Of a DNA stretch of 64,000 nucleotides, positions 39,892 through 52,893 are shown one piece after another (within the stretch, counting starts at the first letter, position 1; each line of letters starts with the position of its first letter). Position numbers and translations under genes: made by a program. The stretch is from Oscarella lobularis (taxonomy: Eukaryota > Porifera > Homoscleromorpha > Homosclerophorida > Oscarellidae), in NCBI RefSeq assembly GCF_947507565.1, contig NC_089191.1, positions 372,001-436,000 on the forward strand, read 5' to 3'. The notes under the pieces were generated by a model. The model did no database searches. It was not told the DNA's origin and saw nothing but the letters and a program-made list of their open reading frames with translations.

Positions 39892-40318
39892 GTTGTAGCC
39901 GTTGTAGTAGTTGTAGCCTTTGTAGCCGTTGTAGTCGTTGTAGTCGTTGTAGTAGTTGTAGCCTTTGTAGTAGTTGTAGCCTTTGTAGTAGTTGTAGCCT
40001 TTGTAGTAGTTGTAGCCGTTGTAGTAGTTGTAGCCGTTGTAGTCGTTGTAGCCGTTGTAGCATTTGTAGCCGTTGTAGTCGTTGTAGCCGTTGTAGTCGT
40101 TGTAGCCGTTGTAGTTGTTGTAGCCTTTGTAGCCGTTGTAGTTGTTGTAGCCTTTGTAGCCGTTGTAGTAGTTGTAGCCTTTGTAGCCGTTGTAGTAGTT
40201 GTAGCCTTTGTAGCCGTTGTAGCCGTTGTAGCAGTTGTAGCCGTTGTAGCCGTTGTAGTAGTTGTAGCCTTTGTAGTAGTTGTAGCCTTTGTAGTAGTTG
40301 TAGCCTTTGTAGTAGTTG
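39892..40318 (+). repeat. 9-bp tandem array (GTAGYNGTT-like)
   Basis: Mixture of GTAGCCGTT, GTAGTAGTT, GTAGCCTTT and GTAGTCGTT. It reads as Cys-Ser-rich or Val-Ala-rich frames without stops, so the long ORFs are not genes. Confidence 0.92.
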
Positions 40319-42605
40319 TGGGACAATTTGTCCTGGGGACAATTTGTCCTGGGACAATTTGTCCTGGGGAAAATTTCTCCTGGGACAATTTGTCCTGGGA
40401 CAATTTGTTCTGGGGACAATTTCTCCTGGGAACAATTTGTCCCCAGGACAAATTGTCCTGGCACAATTTGTCCCGGGACAATTTGTCCTGGGACAATTTG
40501 TCCTGGGACAATTTGTCCTGGGACAATTTGTCCTGGGACAATTTGTCCTGGGACAATTTGTCCTGGGGACAATTTGTCCTGGGGACAATTTGTCCTGGGA
40601 CAATTTGTCCTGGGGACAATTTGTCCTGGGACAATTTGTCCTGGGACAATTTGTCCTGGGACAATTTGTCCTGGGACAATTTGTCCTGGGGACAATTTGT
40701 CCTGGGGACAATTTGTCCTGGGACAATTTGTCCTGGGACAATTTGTCCTGCGACAAATTGTCCTGGGACAATTTGTCCTGGGACAATTTGTCCTTGGACA
40801 ATTTGTCCTGGGACAATTTGTCCTAAGACAATTTGTCCTGGGAGAATTTGTCCTGGGACAATTTGTCCTGGGGACAATTTGTCTTGGGGACAATTTGTCC
40901 TGGGACAGTTTGTCCTGGGACAATTTGTCCTGGGACAGTTTGTCCTGGGACAATTTGTCCTGGGGCCAATTTGTCCTGGGGACAATTTGTCCCCAGGACA
41001 AATTGTCCTGGCTAAATTTGTCCTGGGACAATTTGTCCTGGGACAATTTGTCCTGGGACAATTTGTTCTGGGACAATTTGTCCTAGGGACAATTTGTCCT
41101 GGGAGAATTTGTCCTGGGGACAATTTGTCCTGGGACAATTTGTCCTGGGACAATATGTCCTGGGGACAATTTGTCCTGGGGACAATTTGTTCTGGGACAA
41201 TTTGTCTTGGGACAATTTCTCCTGGGGACAATTTGTCCCTAGGACAATTTGTCCTCGGGACAAACTGTCCTGGGACAATTTGTCTTACGACAACTTGTCC
41301 TGGGACAATTTGTCCTGGGACAATTTGTCCTGGGACAATTTGTCCTGGGACAATTTGTCCTTGGGACAATTTTTCCTGGGGACAATTTGTCCTGGGGACA
41401 ATTTGTCCTGGGGACAATTTGTTCTGGGGACAATTTGTCTTGAGGACAATTTGTCCTGGGGACAATTTGTCCTGGGACAATTTGTCCTGGGCCAATTTGT
41501 CCTGGGACAATTTGTCCTGGGACAATTTGTCCTAGGCACAATTTGTCCTGGGAACAATTTGTCTTGGGGACAATTTGTCCATAGACAATTTGTCCTGGGA
41601 CAAATTGTCCTGGCACAATTTGTCCTGGGACAATTTGTCCTGGGCACTATTTGTCCTGGCACAATTTGTCGTGTGACAATTTGTCCTGGGGACAATTTGT
41701 CCTGGGGACAATTTGTCCTAGGACAATTTGTCCTGGGACAAGTTGTCCTGAGACGATTTGTCCTTGGGACAATTTGTCTCGGGAACAATTTGTCCTGGGA
41801 CAATTTGTCCTGGGGACAATTTGTCCTGGAGACAATTTGTCCTAGGACAATTTGTCCTAGGAGATTTTGTCCTGAGACAATATGTCTTTGGATAATTTGT
41901 CCTGGGACAATTTGTCCTGGGAGAATTTGTCCTGGGGACAATTTGTCCTGGGGACAATTTGTCCTGGGGACAATTTGTCCTGGGACAATTTGTCCTTGGG
42001 ACAATTTGTCCTGGGACAATTTGTCCTAGGACAATTTGTCCTGGGACAATTTGTCCTGGGACAATTTGTCGTGGGGACAATTTGTCCTGGGGACAAATTG
42101 TCCTTCACAATTTGTCCTGGGACATTTTGTCCTGGGACAATTTGTCCTGGGGACAATTTGTCCTGGGGACAATTTGTCCAGGGGACAATTTGTCCTGGGG
42201 ACAATTTGTCCCCAGGACAAATTGTCCTGACACAATTTGTCCTGGGACAATTTGTCCTGGGACAATTTGTCCTGGGGACAATTTGTCCTGGGGACAATTT
42301 GTCCTGGGGACAATTTTTCCTGGCACAATTTGTCCTGGGACAATTTGTCCTGGGACAATTTGTCCTGGGGACAATTTGTCCTGGGGACAATTTGTCGTGG
42401 GGACAATTTGTCCTGGGGACAATTTGTCCTTCACAATTTGTCCTGGGACAATTTGTCCTGGGACAATTTGTCCTGGGAGGATTTGTCCTGGGACGATTTG
42501 TCCTGGGACAATTTGTCCCCAGGACAATTTTTCCTGGGGACAATTTGTTTCCAGGACAATTTGTCCTGGGGCAATTTTTCCTTCTACAATTGTTCCTTGA
42601 AATTC
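40319..42605 (+). repeat. 15/16-bp palindromic array, GGGACAATTTGTCCTG
   Basis: About 145 copies. The core GGACAA-T-TTGTCC is a perfect dyad; variants extend to GGGGACAATTTGTCCCC. Occasional inverted junctions (CCCCAGGACAAATTGTCC) occur. Confidence 0.93.
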
Positions 42606-43222
42606 TAAGTTAATTCAGAATAAATTCTGCATTAATGCAGAATAAATTCCCGATTTATTCTGCATTAATTAAGAATTAATTCTGCATTTATTCAGAATTA
42701 ATTCTGCAATAAATGAAAATAAATTCTGCATTATTTCAGAATAAATTCTGCATTAATCTAGAATAATTTCAGAATAAATTCTGAATTAATTGAGAATAAA
42801 TTTCGCATTTATTCTGCAATAATTGAGAATAAATTCTGCATAATTTTGCATTTATTCAGAATAAATTTCGCATTTATTCTGCATTAATTTAGAATTTATT
42901 TTGCATTTTATCAGAATTAATTCTGCAATAATTCAGAATAAAATCTGAATTAATTCAGAATTATTTCTGAATTAATGCAGAATTTATTCTCAATTAATGC
43001 AGAATTTATTCTGAATTAATGCAGAATTTATTCTCAATTAATGCAGATTTTATTCTGAATTAATGCTGAATTTTATTCTGAATTAATGCAGAATAAATTC
43101 TTCATTAATTCTTCATTAATTCTACATTAATTCAGTATAAATTCTGAATTAATTCAGAATAAATTCTGAATTAATTCAGAATAAATCCTGCATTAAGTCA
43201 GAATAAATTCTGTGTTTATTCA
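42606..43222. repeat. AT-rich palindromic array (AATTCAGAATAAATTCTGCATT)
   Basis: Degenerate units of about 11/22 bp built on the dyad CAGAAT-AA-ATTCTG. Confidence 0.9.
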
Positions 43223-43586
43223 GAGAATGTGAGATTTTTTCGCGATGTTTTAGCGCGCGTTACACTCGAAAAGCCCTGCTCGTCGTTCGTCTCAAGTGCA
43301 TCGCTTAGCGAGCGAGTTTGAGGTTCTTGATCGACTTCTTGTCGTGTTCCGTCACGTTCTGAACGGTTATTGCTAAGTTTTTCGTCGTCATGGCGTTTCG
43401 GGGTGTACGAGCGATCTTTTAGAACGATCGCCGACGTATCGTCGACTCACGACGGAGCGCCTGTCGTTTTCTTCACCTTACATACGATCATGGATGCTTC
43501 ATGGCAGCGTAGCTCTCGTAAAGAATATAGAATGTTGAAAAGAAAGCTGAAGCACCTTGTCTACGTAAGTTCACGATCTTTTATTC
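43223..43586 (+). pseudogene. INO80E: Captured INO80E-like promoter and exon 1, copy 1
   Basis: A non-repetitive, GC-balanced 364-bp island in the satellite. ATG at 43490 opens a 25-codon exon to 43564 followed by a perfect donor (TAC|GTAAGT). It contains KEYRMLKRKLKHLVY, matching the start of INO80E (human KKYRNLKRKLKFLIY), an INO80 chromatin-remodelling subunit, and stops at the same residue before the next Glu. No exon 2 follows; the sequence returns to AT-rich repeat within about 20 bp. The 267 bp upstream would include the promoter. Confidence 0.7.
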
Positions 43587-45208
43587 CGCATTAATTCAGA
43601 ATTAATTCTGTATTTATTCAGAATTAATTCTACATTAATTCAGAATAAATTCTGCATTAATTCAGAATAAAATCCGCATTTTTTCTGCATTAATTCAGAA
43701 TTAATTCTGCATTTATTCAGAATAAATTCTGCATTAATTCAGAATAAATTCTGCATTAATTCAGAATTAACTCTGAATTAATTCAGAATAAATGCTACAT
43801 TTATTCAGAATAAATTCTGCATTAATTCAGAATAAGTTCTGCATTAGTTCAGAATAAATTCTGCATTAATTCAGAATAAATTCTGAATTAATTCTGCATT
43901 AATTCAGAATTGATTCTGCATTTATTCAGAATTAATTTTGTATTAATTCAGAATAAATTCTGCATTAGTTCAGAATAAATTCTGCATTAATTCAGAATAA
44001 ATTCTGAATTAATTCTGCATTAATTCAGAATAAATTCTGCTTTAATTCAGAATAAATTCTGCATTTATTCAGAATAAATTCTGCATTAATTCAGAATAAG
44101 TTCTGCATTAATTCAGAATAAATTCTGCATTAATTCAGAATAAATTCTGCATTTATTCAGAATAAATTCGGTATTAGTTCCGAATAAATTCTGCATTAAT
44201 TCAGAATTAATTCTGTATTTATTCAGAATTAATTCTGCATTAATTCAGAATAAATTCTGCATTAATTCAGAATAAATTCCGCATTTTTTCTGCATTAATT
44301 CAGAATTAATTCTGCATTTATTCAGAATAAATTCTGAATTAATTCTGCATGAATTCAGAATTAATTCTGCATTTATTCAGAATTAATTTTGCATTTATTC
44401 AGAATAAATTCTGCATTAATTCAGAATAAATTCTGCTTTAATACAGAATAACTTCTGCATTTATTCAGAATAAATACTGCATTAATTCAGAATAAATTCT
44501 GCATTAATTCAGAATAAATTCTGCATTAATTCAGAATAAATTCTGCATTTATTCAGAATAAATTCGGCATTAGTTCCGAATAAATTCTGCATTAATTCAG
44601 AATAAATTCTGCTTTTATTCAGAATAAGTTCTGCATTAATTCAGAATAAATTCTGCATTAATTCAGAATAAATTCTGAATTAATTCTGCATTAATTCAGA
44701 ATTGATTCTGCATTTATTCAGAATAAATTCTGCATTAATTCAGAATAAATTCTGCATTAGTTCAGAATAAATCCTGCATTAATTCAGAATAAATTCTGAA
44801 TTAATTCTGCATTAATTCAGAATAAATTCTGCATTAATTCAGAATACCTTCTGCATTTATTCAGAATAAATTCTGCATTAATTCAGAATAAATTCTGCAT
44901 TAATTCAGAATAAATTCTAAATTAATTCAGAATAAATTCTGCATTAATTCAGAATAAATTCTGAATTAATTCTGAATTAATTCTGCATTAATGCAGAAAT
45001 TATTCTAGATTAATTCAGAATAAATTCTGCATTAATTCAGAAAAAATTCTCCATTAATTCAGAATAAATTCTGCATTAATTCAGAATAAATTTTACATTT
45101 ATTCGGAATAAATTCTTCATTAATTCAGAATAAATTCCGCATTTCTTCTGCATTAATTCAAAATTAATTCTGCATTTATTCAGAATTAATTCTGCATTTA
45201 TTCAGAAT
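43587..45208. repeat. AT-rich palindromic array
   Basis: The longest block of the CAGAATAAATTCTG family, 1.6 kb, with no other content. Confidence 0.9.
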
Positions 45209-45833
45209 TTGTCTTGGGTACAATTTGTCCCCAGGACAAATTGTCCTGGGACAATTTGTCTTGGGACAATTTGTCCTGGGACAATTTGTCCTGGGGACAA
45301 TTTGTCCTGGGGACAATTTGTCCTTGGGACAATTTGTCCTAGGACAATTTGTCCTGGGGACAATTTGTCCTAGGACAATTTGTCCTGGGACAATTTGTCT
45401 TGGGGACAATTTGTCCTGGGGACAATTTGTCCTGGGACAATTTGTCCTGGGACAATTTGTCCTGGGGACAATTTGTCCTGGGACAATTTGTCCTGGGACA
45501 ATTTGTCCTCGGGACAATTTGTCCTGGGGACAATTTGTCCTGGGACAATTTGTCCTGGGACAATTTGTCCTGGGACAATTTGTCCTGGGACAATTTGTCC
45601 TGGGGACAATTTGTCCTGGGACAATTTGTCCTATGACAATTTGTCCTGGAAGAATTTGTCCTGGGACAATTTGTCCTGGGACAATTTGTCCTGGGAGAAT
45701 TTGTCCTGGGACAATTTTTCCTGGGGACAATTTGTCCTGGGGACAATTTGTCCTGGGACAATTTGTCCTGGGGACAATTTGTCCTGGGACAATTTGTTCT
45801 AGGGACAATTTGTCCTGGGACAATTTGTCCTGG
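45209..45833 (+). repeat. 15/16-bp GGACAATTTGTCC array
   Basis: About 40 units between two AT-rich blocks. Its right border (TGGAAATTCTAAATT) recurs at 47960-47975 and 50719-50734. Confidence 0.92.
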
Positions 45834-46225
45834 AAATTCTAAATTAATTCAGAATAAATTCTGCATTAATGCAGAATAAATTCTGCATTTATTCTGCATT
45901 AATTCAGAATTAATTCTGCATTTATTCAGAAGTAATTCTGCATTAATTAAGAATAAGTTCTGCATTAATTAAGAATAAGTTCTGCATTAATTCAGAATAA
46001 ATTCTGCAATAATCTATAATAAATTCTGCATTAAGTCAGAATAATTTTTTCATTAATTCAGAATAATTTCCGATTTTATTCTTCAATAATTCAGAATTAA
46101 TTCTGCTTTTATTCAGAATTAATTCTACATTAATTCAGTATAAATTCTGAATTAATTCAGAATAAATTCTGAATTAATTCAGAATAAATCCTGCATTAAG
46201 TCAGAATTAATTCTGTGTTTATTCA
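45834..46225. repeat. AT-rich block, higher-order unit copy a
   Basis: Almost identical to 47974-48365, including its irregularities, so it is part of a higher-order repeat. Confidence 0.88.
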
Positions 46226-46589
46226 GAGAATGTGAGATTTTTTCGCGATGTTTTAGCGCGCGTTACACTCGAAAAGCCCTGCTCGTCGTTCGTCTCAAGT
46301 GCATCGCTTAGCGAGCGAGTTTGAGGTTCTTGATCGACTTCTTGTCGTGTTCCGTCACGTTCTGAACGGTTATTGCTAAGTTTTTCGTCGTCATGGCGTT
46401 TCGGGGTGTACGAGCGATCTTTTAGAACGATCGCCGACGTATCGTCGACTCACGACGGAGCGCCTGTCGTTTTCTTCACCTTACATACGATCATGGATGC
46501 TTCATGGCAGCGTAGCTCTCGTAAAGAATATAGAATGTTGAAAAGAAAGCTGAAGCACCTTGTCTACGTAAGTTCACGATCTTTTATTC
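46226..46589 (+). pseudogene. INO80E: Captured INO80E-like promoter and exon 1, copy 2
   Basis: Identical to copy 1 as far as I can see; exon 46493-46567 with the same GTAAGT donor. It lies 3003 bp after copy 1. Confidence 0.7.
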
Positions 46590-47054
46590 CGCATTAATTC
46601 AGAATTAATTCTGTATTTATTCAGAATTAATTCTGCATTAATTCAGAATAAATTCTGCATTAATTCAGAATAAAATCCGCATTTTTTCTGCATTAATTCA
46701 GAATTAATTCTGCATTAATACAGAATAAATTTCGCATTTATTCTGCATTAATTCAGAATTAATTCTGCATTTATTCAGAATAAATTCTGCATTAATTCAG
46801 AATAAATTCTGCATTAATTCAGAATTAATTCTTAATTAATTCAGAATAAATGCTACATTTATTCAGAATAAATTCTGCATTAATTCAGAATAAGTTCTGT
46901 ATTAATTCAGAATAAATTCTGCATTAATTCAGAATAAATTCCGCATTTATTCAGAATAAATTCGGCATTAGTTCCGAATAAATTCTGCATTAATTCAGAA
47001 TAAATTCTGCATTAATTCGGAATTAATTCTGAATTAATTCTGCATTTATTCAGA
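46590..47054. repeat. AT-rich palindromic array
   Basis: CAGAATAAATTCTG family, leading into the next GGACAA block. Confidence 0.88.
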
Positions 47055-47973
47055 ATTTGTCCTGGGGACAATTTGTCCCCAGGACAAATTGTCCTGGGAC
47101 AATTTGTCCTGGGGACAATTTGTCCTGGGACAATTTGTCCTAAGACAATTTGTCCTGGGAGAATTTGTCCTGTAACAATTTGTCCTGGGACAATTTGTCC
47201 TGGGGCCAATTTGTCCTGGGGACAATTTGTCCCCAGGACAAATTGTCCTGGCACAATTCGTCCTGGGACAATTTGTCCTGGGACAATTTGTCCTGGGGAC
47301 AATTTGTCCTGGGGACAATTTTTTCTGGGACAATTTGTCTTGGGACAATTTGTCCTGGGGACAAATTTGTCCTCGGGACAAATTGTCCTTGGACAATTTG
47401 TCTTACGACAATTTGTCCTGGGACAATTTGTCCTGGGACAATTTGTCTTAGGACAATTTGTCCTGGAACAATTTGTCCTGGGACAATTTGTCCTGGGGAC
47501 AATTTGTCCTGGGGACAATTTGTCCTGGGACAATTTGTCCTGGGACAATTTGTCCTGGGACAAATTGTCCCCAGGACAATTTGTCCTGGGACAATTTGTC
47601 CTAAGACAATTTGTCCTGGGAGAATTTGTCCTGGGACAATTTGTCCTGGGGACAATTTGTCTTGGGGACAATTTGTCCTGGGACAATTTGTCCTGGGACA
47701 ATTTGTCCCCAGGACAATTTGTCCCCAGGACAATTTGTCCCCAGGACAAATTGTCCTGGCACAATTTGTCCTCGGACAATTTGTCCTGGGACAATTTGTC
47801 CTGGGACAATTTGTCCTGGGACAATTTGTCCTGGGACAATTTGTCCTGGGACAATTTGTCCTGGGGATAATTTGTCCTGGGGACAATTTGTCCTGGGACA
47901 ATTTGTCCTGGGGACAATTTGTCCTGGGACAATTTGTTCTAGGGACAATTTGTCCTGGGACAATTTGTCCTGG
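47055..47973 (+). repeat. 15/16-bp GGACAATTTGTCC array
   Basis: About 60 units. Several inverted junctions of the CCCCAGGACAAATTG type occur near 47560 and 47710-47755. Confidence 0.92.
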
Positions 47974-48365
47974 AAATTCTAAATTAATTCAGAATAAATT
48001 CTGCATTAATGCAGAATAAATTCTGCATTTATTCTGCATTAATTCAGAATTAATTCTGCATTTATTCAGAAGTAATTCTGCATTAATTAAGAATAAGTTC
48101 TGCATTAATTAAGAATAAGTTCTGCATTAATTCAGAATAAATTCTGCAATAATCTATAATAAATTCTGCATTAAGTCAGAATAATTTTTTCATTAATTCA
48201 GAATAATTTCCGATTTTATTCTTCAATAATTCAGAATTAATTCTGCTTTTATTCAGAATTAATTCTACATTAATTCAGTATAAATTCTGAATTAATTCAG
48301 AATAAATTCTGAATTAATTCAGAATAAATCCTGCATTAAGTCAGAATTAATTCTGTGTTTATTCA
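47974..48365. repeat. AT-rich block, higher-order unit copy b
   Basis: Duplicate of 45834-46225 at an offset of 2140 bp. Confidence 0.88.
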
Positions 48366-48729
48366 GAGAATGTGAGATTTTTTCGCGATGTTTTAGCGCG
48401 CGTTACACTCGAAAAGCCCTGCTCGTCGTTCGTCTCAAGTGCATCGCTTAGCGAGCGAGTTTGAGGTTCTTGATCGACTTCTTGTCGTGTTCCGTCACGT
48501 TCTGAACGGTTATTGCTAAGTTTTTCGTCGTCATGGCGTTTCGGGGTGTACGAGCGATCTTTTAGAACGATCGCCGACGTATCGTCGACTCACGACGGAG
48601 CGCCTGTCGTTTTCTTCACCTTACATACGATCATGGATGCTTCATGGCAGCGTAGCTCTCGTAAAGAATATAGAATGTTGAAAAGAAAGCTGAAGCACCT
48701 TGTCTACGTAAGTTCACGATCTTTTATTC
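48366..48729 (+). pseudogene. INO80E: Captured INO80E-like promoter and exon 1, copy 3
   Basis: Same sequence as copies 1 and 2; exon 48633-48707. It is 2140 bp after copy 2, the period of the higher-order unit. Confidence 0.7.
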
Positions 48730-49229
48730 CGCATTAATTCAGAATTAATTCTGTATTTATTCAGAATTAATTCTGCATTAATTCAGAATAAATTCTGCAT
48801 TAATTCAGAATAAAATCCGCATTTTTTCTGCATTAATTCAGAATTAATTCTGCATTTATTCAGAATAAATTCTGAATTAATTCTGCATTAATTCAGAATA
48901 AATTTCGCATTTATTCTGCATTAATTCAGAATTAATTCTGCATTTATTCAGAATAAATTCTGCATTAATTCAGAATAAATTCTGCATTAATTCAGAATTA
49001 ATTCTGAATTAATTCAGAATAAATGCAACATTTATTCAGAATAAATTCTGCATTAATTCAGAATAAGTTCTGCATTAATTCAGAATAAATTCGGCATTAA
49101 TTCAGAATAAATTCCGCATTTATTCAGATTAAATTCGGCATTAGTTCCGAATAAATTCTGCATTAATTCAGAATAAATTCTGCATTAATTCTGAATTAAT
49201 TCTGAATTAATTCTGCATTTATTCAGAAT
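48730..49229. repeat. AT-rich palindromic array
   Basis: CAGAATAAATTCTG family. Confidence 0.88.
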
Positions 49230-50722
49230 TTGTCCTGGGGACAATTTGTCCCCAGGACAAATTGTCCTGGGACAATTTGTCCTGGGGACAATTTGTCCTG
49301 GGACAATTTGTCCTAAGACAATTTGTCCTGGGAGAATTTGACCTGGGACAATTTGTCCTGGGACAATTTGTCCTGGGGCCAATTTGTCCTGGGGACAATT
49401 TGTCCCCAGGACAAATTGTCCTGGCACAATTTGTCCTGGGACAATTTGTCCTGGGACAATTTGTCCTGGGACAATTTGTCCTGGGGACAATTTGTCCTGG
49501 GGACAATTTGTCCTGGGACAATTTGTCCTGGGACAATTTGTCCTGGGGACAATTTGTCCTGGCACAATTTGTCCTGGGACAATTTGTCCTGGGACAATTT
49601 GTCCTGGGACAATTGTCCTGGGACAATTTGTCCTGGGACAATTTGTCCGGGGACAATTTGTCCTTGGCAATTTTTCCTGGGACAATTTGTCCTGGGACAA
49701 TTTGTCCTGGGAGAATTTGTCCTATGGACAATTTGTCCTGGGACAATTTTTCCTGGGAGAATTTGTCCTAGGACAATTTGTCCTGGGGACAATTTGTCCT
49801 GGGGACAATTTGTCTTGGGACAATTTGTCCTGGGACAATTTGTCCTGGGACAATTTGTCCTGGGGACAATTTGTCCTGGGGACAATTTGTCCTGGGACAA
49901 TTTGTCCTGGGACAATTTGTCCTGGGACAATTTGTCCTGGGACAATTTGTCCTGGGACAATTTGTCCTGGGGACAATTTGTCCTGGGGACAATTTGTCCT
50001 GGGACAATTTGTCCTGGGACAATTTGTCCTGGGGACAATTTGTCCTGGCACAATTTGTCCTGGGACAATTTGTCCTGGGACAATTTGTCCTGGGACAATT
50101 GTCCTGGGACAATTTGTCCTGGGACAATTTGTCCGGGGACAATTTGTCCTTGGCAATTTTTCCTGGGACAATTTGTCCTGGGACAATTTGTCCTGGGAGA
50201 ATTTGTCCTATGGACAATTTGTCCTGGGACAATTTTTCCTGGGAGAATTTGTCCTAGGACAATTTGTCCTGGGGACAATTTGTCCTGGGGACAATTTGTC
50301 TTGGGACAATTTGTCCTGGGACAATTTGTCCTGGGACAATTTGTCCTGGGGACAATTTGTCCTGGGGACAATTTGTCCTGGGACAATTTGTTCTGGCCCG
50401 GACAATTTGTCCTGGGACCATTTGTCCTGGGACAATTTGTTCTGGGGACAATTTGTCCTGGGGACAATTTGTCCCCAGGACAAATTGTCCTGGCACAATT
50501 TGTCCCGGGACAATTTGTCCTGGGACAATTTGTCCTGGGACAATTTGTCCTGGGACAATTTGTCCTAGGACAATTTGTCCTGGGAGATTTTGTCCTGTGA
50601 CAATATGTCCTTGGACAATTTGTCCTGGGACAATTTGTCCTGGGACAATTTGTCCTGGGACAATTTGTCCTTGGGACAATTTTTCCTGGGGACAATTTGT
50701 CCTTGGGACAATTTGTCCTGGA
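49230..50722 (+). repeat. 15/16-bp GGACAATTTGTCC array with a 486-bp internal duplication
   Basis: A run with distinctive variants (GGGAGAATTTGTCCTATGGAC) at about 49708 recurs at about 50194, showing a recent 486-bp segmental duplication. Confidence 0.9.
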
Positions 50723-51798
50723 AATTCTAAATTAATTCAGAATAAATTCTGCATTAATGCAGAATAAATTCTGCATTTATTCTGCATTAATTCAGAATTA
50801 ATTCTGCATTTATTCAGAAGTAATTCTGCATTAATTAAGAATAAGTTCTGCATTAATTAAGAATAAGTTCTGCATTAATTCAGAATAAATTCTGCAATAA
50901 TCTAGAATAATTTCTGCATTATTTCAGAATAAATTCTGCATTAATCCATTATAAATTCTGCGTTAATTCAGAATTAATTCTGCATTAATTCAGAATAATT
51001 TCTGCATTAATTCAGAATTAATTTTGCATTAATTCAGAATAAATTCTGCATTAATTCAGAATTAATTCGGTATTAATTCAGAATAAATTCTGCATTATTG
51101 CAGAATTAATGCAGAATAAATTCTGTTTTAATTCAGAATAAATTCTGGATTAATTCAGAATAATTTCTGCATTTATTCAGAATAAATTCTGCATTAATTC
51201 AGAATAAATTCTGCATTAATTCAGAATAATTTCTGAATTAATTAGGAATAAATTCTGCATTAATTCAGAATAAATTCCGCATTTATTATGCATTAATTCA
51301 GAATTAATTCGGCATTTATTCGGAATTAATTCTACATTATTTAAGAATAAATTCTGCATTAAGTCAGAATAATTTTTTCATTAATTCAGAATAAATTCCG
51401 ATTTTATTCTGCAATAGTTCAGAATTAATTCTGCATTTATTCAGAATTAATTCTGCATTAATTCAGAATAAATTCTGCATAATTGAGAATTAATTCTGCA
51501 TTTATTCTGAATTAATTCTGCATTAATTCAGAATAAGTTCTGAATTAATTCAGAATAAATTCTGCACTAATTCAGAATAAATTCTGAATAAATTCTGAAT
51601 TAATTCAGAATAAATTCTGAATTAATTGAAAATAAATTCTGCATTTATTTAGAATAAATTCTGCATTAATTCAGAATAAATTCTACATTTATTCGGAATA
51701 AATTCTTCATTAATTCAGAATAAATTCCGCATTTATTCTGCATTAATTCAGAATTAATTCTGCATTTATTCAGAATTAATTCTGCATTTATTCAGAAT
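50723..51798. repeat. AT-rich palindromic array
   Basis: Begins like the higher-order unit (GGAAATTCTAAATTAATTC) but diverges after about 180 bp and lacks the INO80E island. Confidence 0.88.
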
Positions 51799-52034
51799 TT
51801 GTCCTGGGGACAATTTGTCCCCAGGACAAATTGTCCTGGGACAATTTGTCTTGGGTCAATTTGTCCTGGGACAATTTGGCCCCAGGACAATTTGTCCTGG
51901 GACAATTTGTCCTGGGACAATTTGTCCTGGGACAATTTGTCCTTGGGACAATTTGTCCTGGGACAATTTGTCCTGGGGACAATTTGTCCTTGTGACAATT
52001 TTTCCTGGGACAATTTGTCCTGGGACAATTTGTC
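51799..52034 (+). repeat. 15/16-bp GGACAATTTGTCC array
   Basis: Short block that switches directly into the 20-bp pyrimidine repeat. Confidence 0.9.
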
Positions 52035-52893
52035 CTTCTCCTTTGCCTTTTGCCTTCTCCCTTTGCCTTTTGCCTTTTCCCTTTGCCATTTGCCTTCTCC
52101 CTTTGCCTTTTGCCTTCTCCCTTTGCCTTTTGCCTTCTCCCTTTGCCTTTTGCATTTCCCTTTGCCTTTTGCCTTCTCCCTTTGCCTTTTGCTTTCTCCT
52201 TTGCCTTTTGCCTTTTCCCTTTGCCTTTTGCCTTCCCCCTTTGCCTTTTGCTTTCTCCTTTGCCTTTTGCCTTTTCCCTTTGCCTTTTGCCTTCTCCTTT
52301 GCCTTTTGCCTTCTCCTTTGCCTTTTTCCTTTTCTCTTTGCCTTTTGCCTTCTCCCTTTGCCTTTTGCTTTCTCCTTTGCCTTTTGCCTTCTCCCTTTGC
52401 CTTTTGCCTTCTCCGTTTGCCTTTTGCCTTTTCCCTTTGCCTTTTGCCTTCTCCCTTTGCCTTTTGCCTTCTCCCTTTGCCTTTTGCCTTCTCCCTTTGC
52501 CTTTTGCCTTCTCCCTTTGCCTTTTGCCTTCTCCCTTTGCCTTTTGCCTTCTCCCTTTGCCTTTTGCTTTCTCCCTTTGCCTTTTGCCTTCTCCCTTTGC
52601 CTTTTGCCTTCTCCCTTTGCCTTTTGCCTTCTCCCTTTGCCTTTTGCCCTCTTCCTTTGCCTTTTGCCTTCTCCCTTTGCCTTTTGCCTTCTCCCTTTGC
52701 CTTTTGCTTTCTCCCTTTGCCTTTTGCCTTTTCCCTTTTGCCTTTTGCCTTCTCCTTTGCCTTTTGCCTTCTCCCTTTGCCTTTTGCCTTCTCCCTTTGC
52801 CTTTTGCCTTCTCCCTTTGCCTTTTGCATTTCCCTTTGCCTTTTGCCTTCTCCCTTTGCCTTTTGCTTTCTCCCTTTGCCTTTTGCCTTCTCC
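52035..52893 (+). repeat. 20-bp pyrimidine-rich array (CTTTTGCCTTCTCCCTTTGC)
   Basis: About 43 copies, strongly strand-asymmetric (C/T on the plus strand). It ends at TTTTTGTAAACAG, which looks like a polypyrimidine tract plus 3' splice site. Confidence 0.92.

Noticed and set aside
39830..42613. Open frames up to 548 codons in the satellite (SQDKLS, PGQIV, CPGTI repeats)
   Set aside because: They exist on both strands and several frames because the 15/16-bp unit lacks stops; no start context, splice sites or family similarity.
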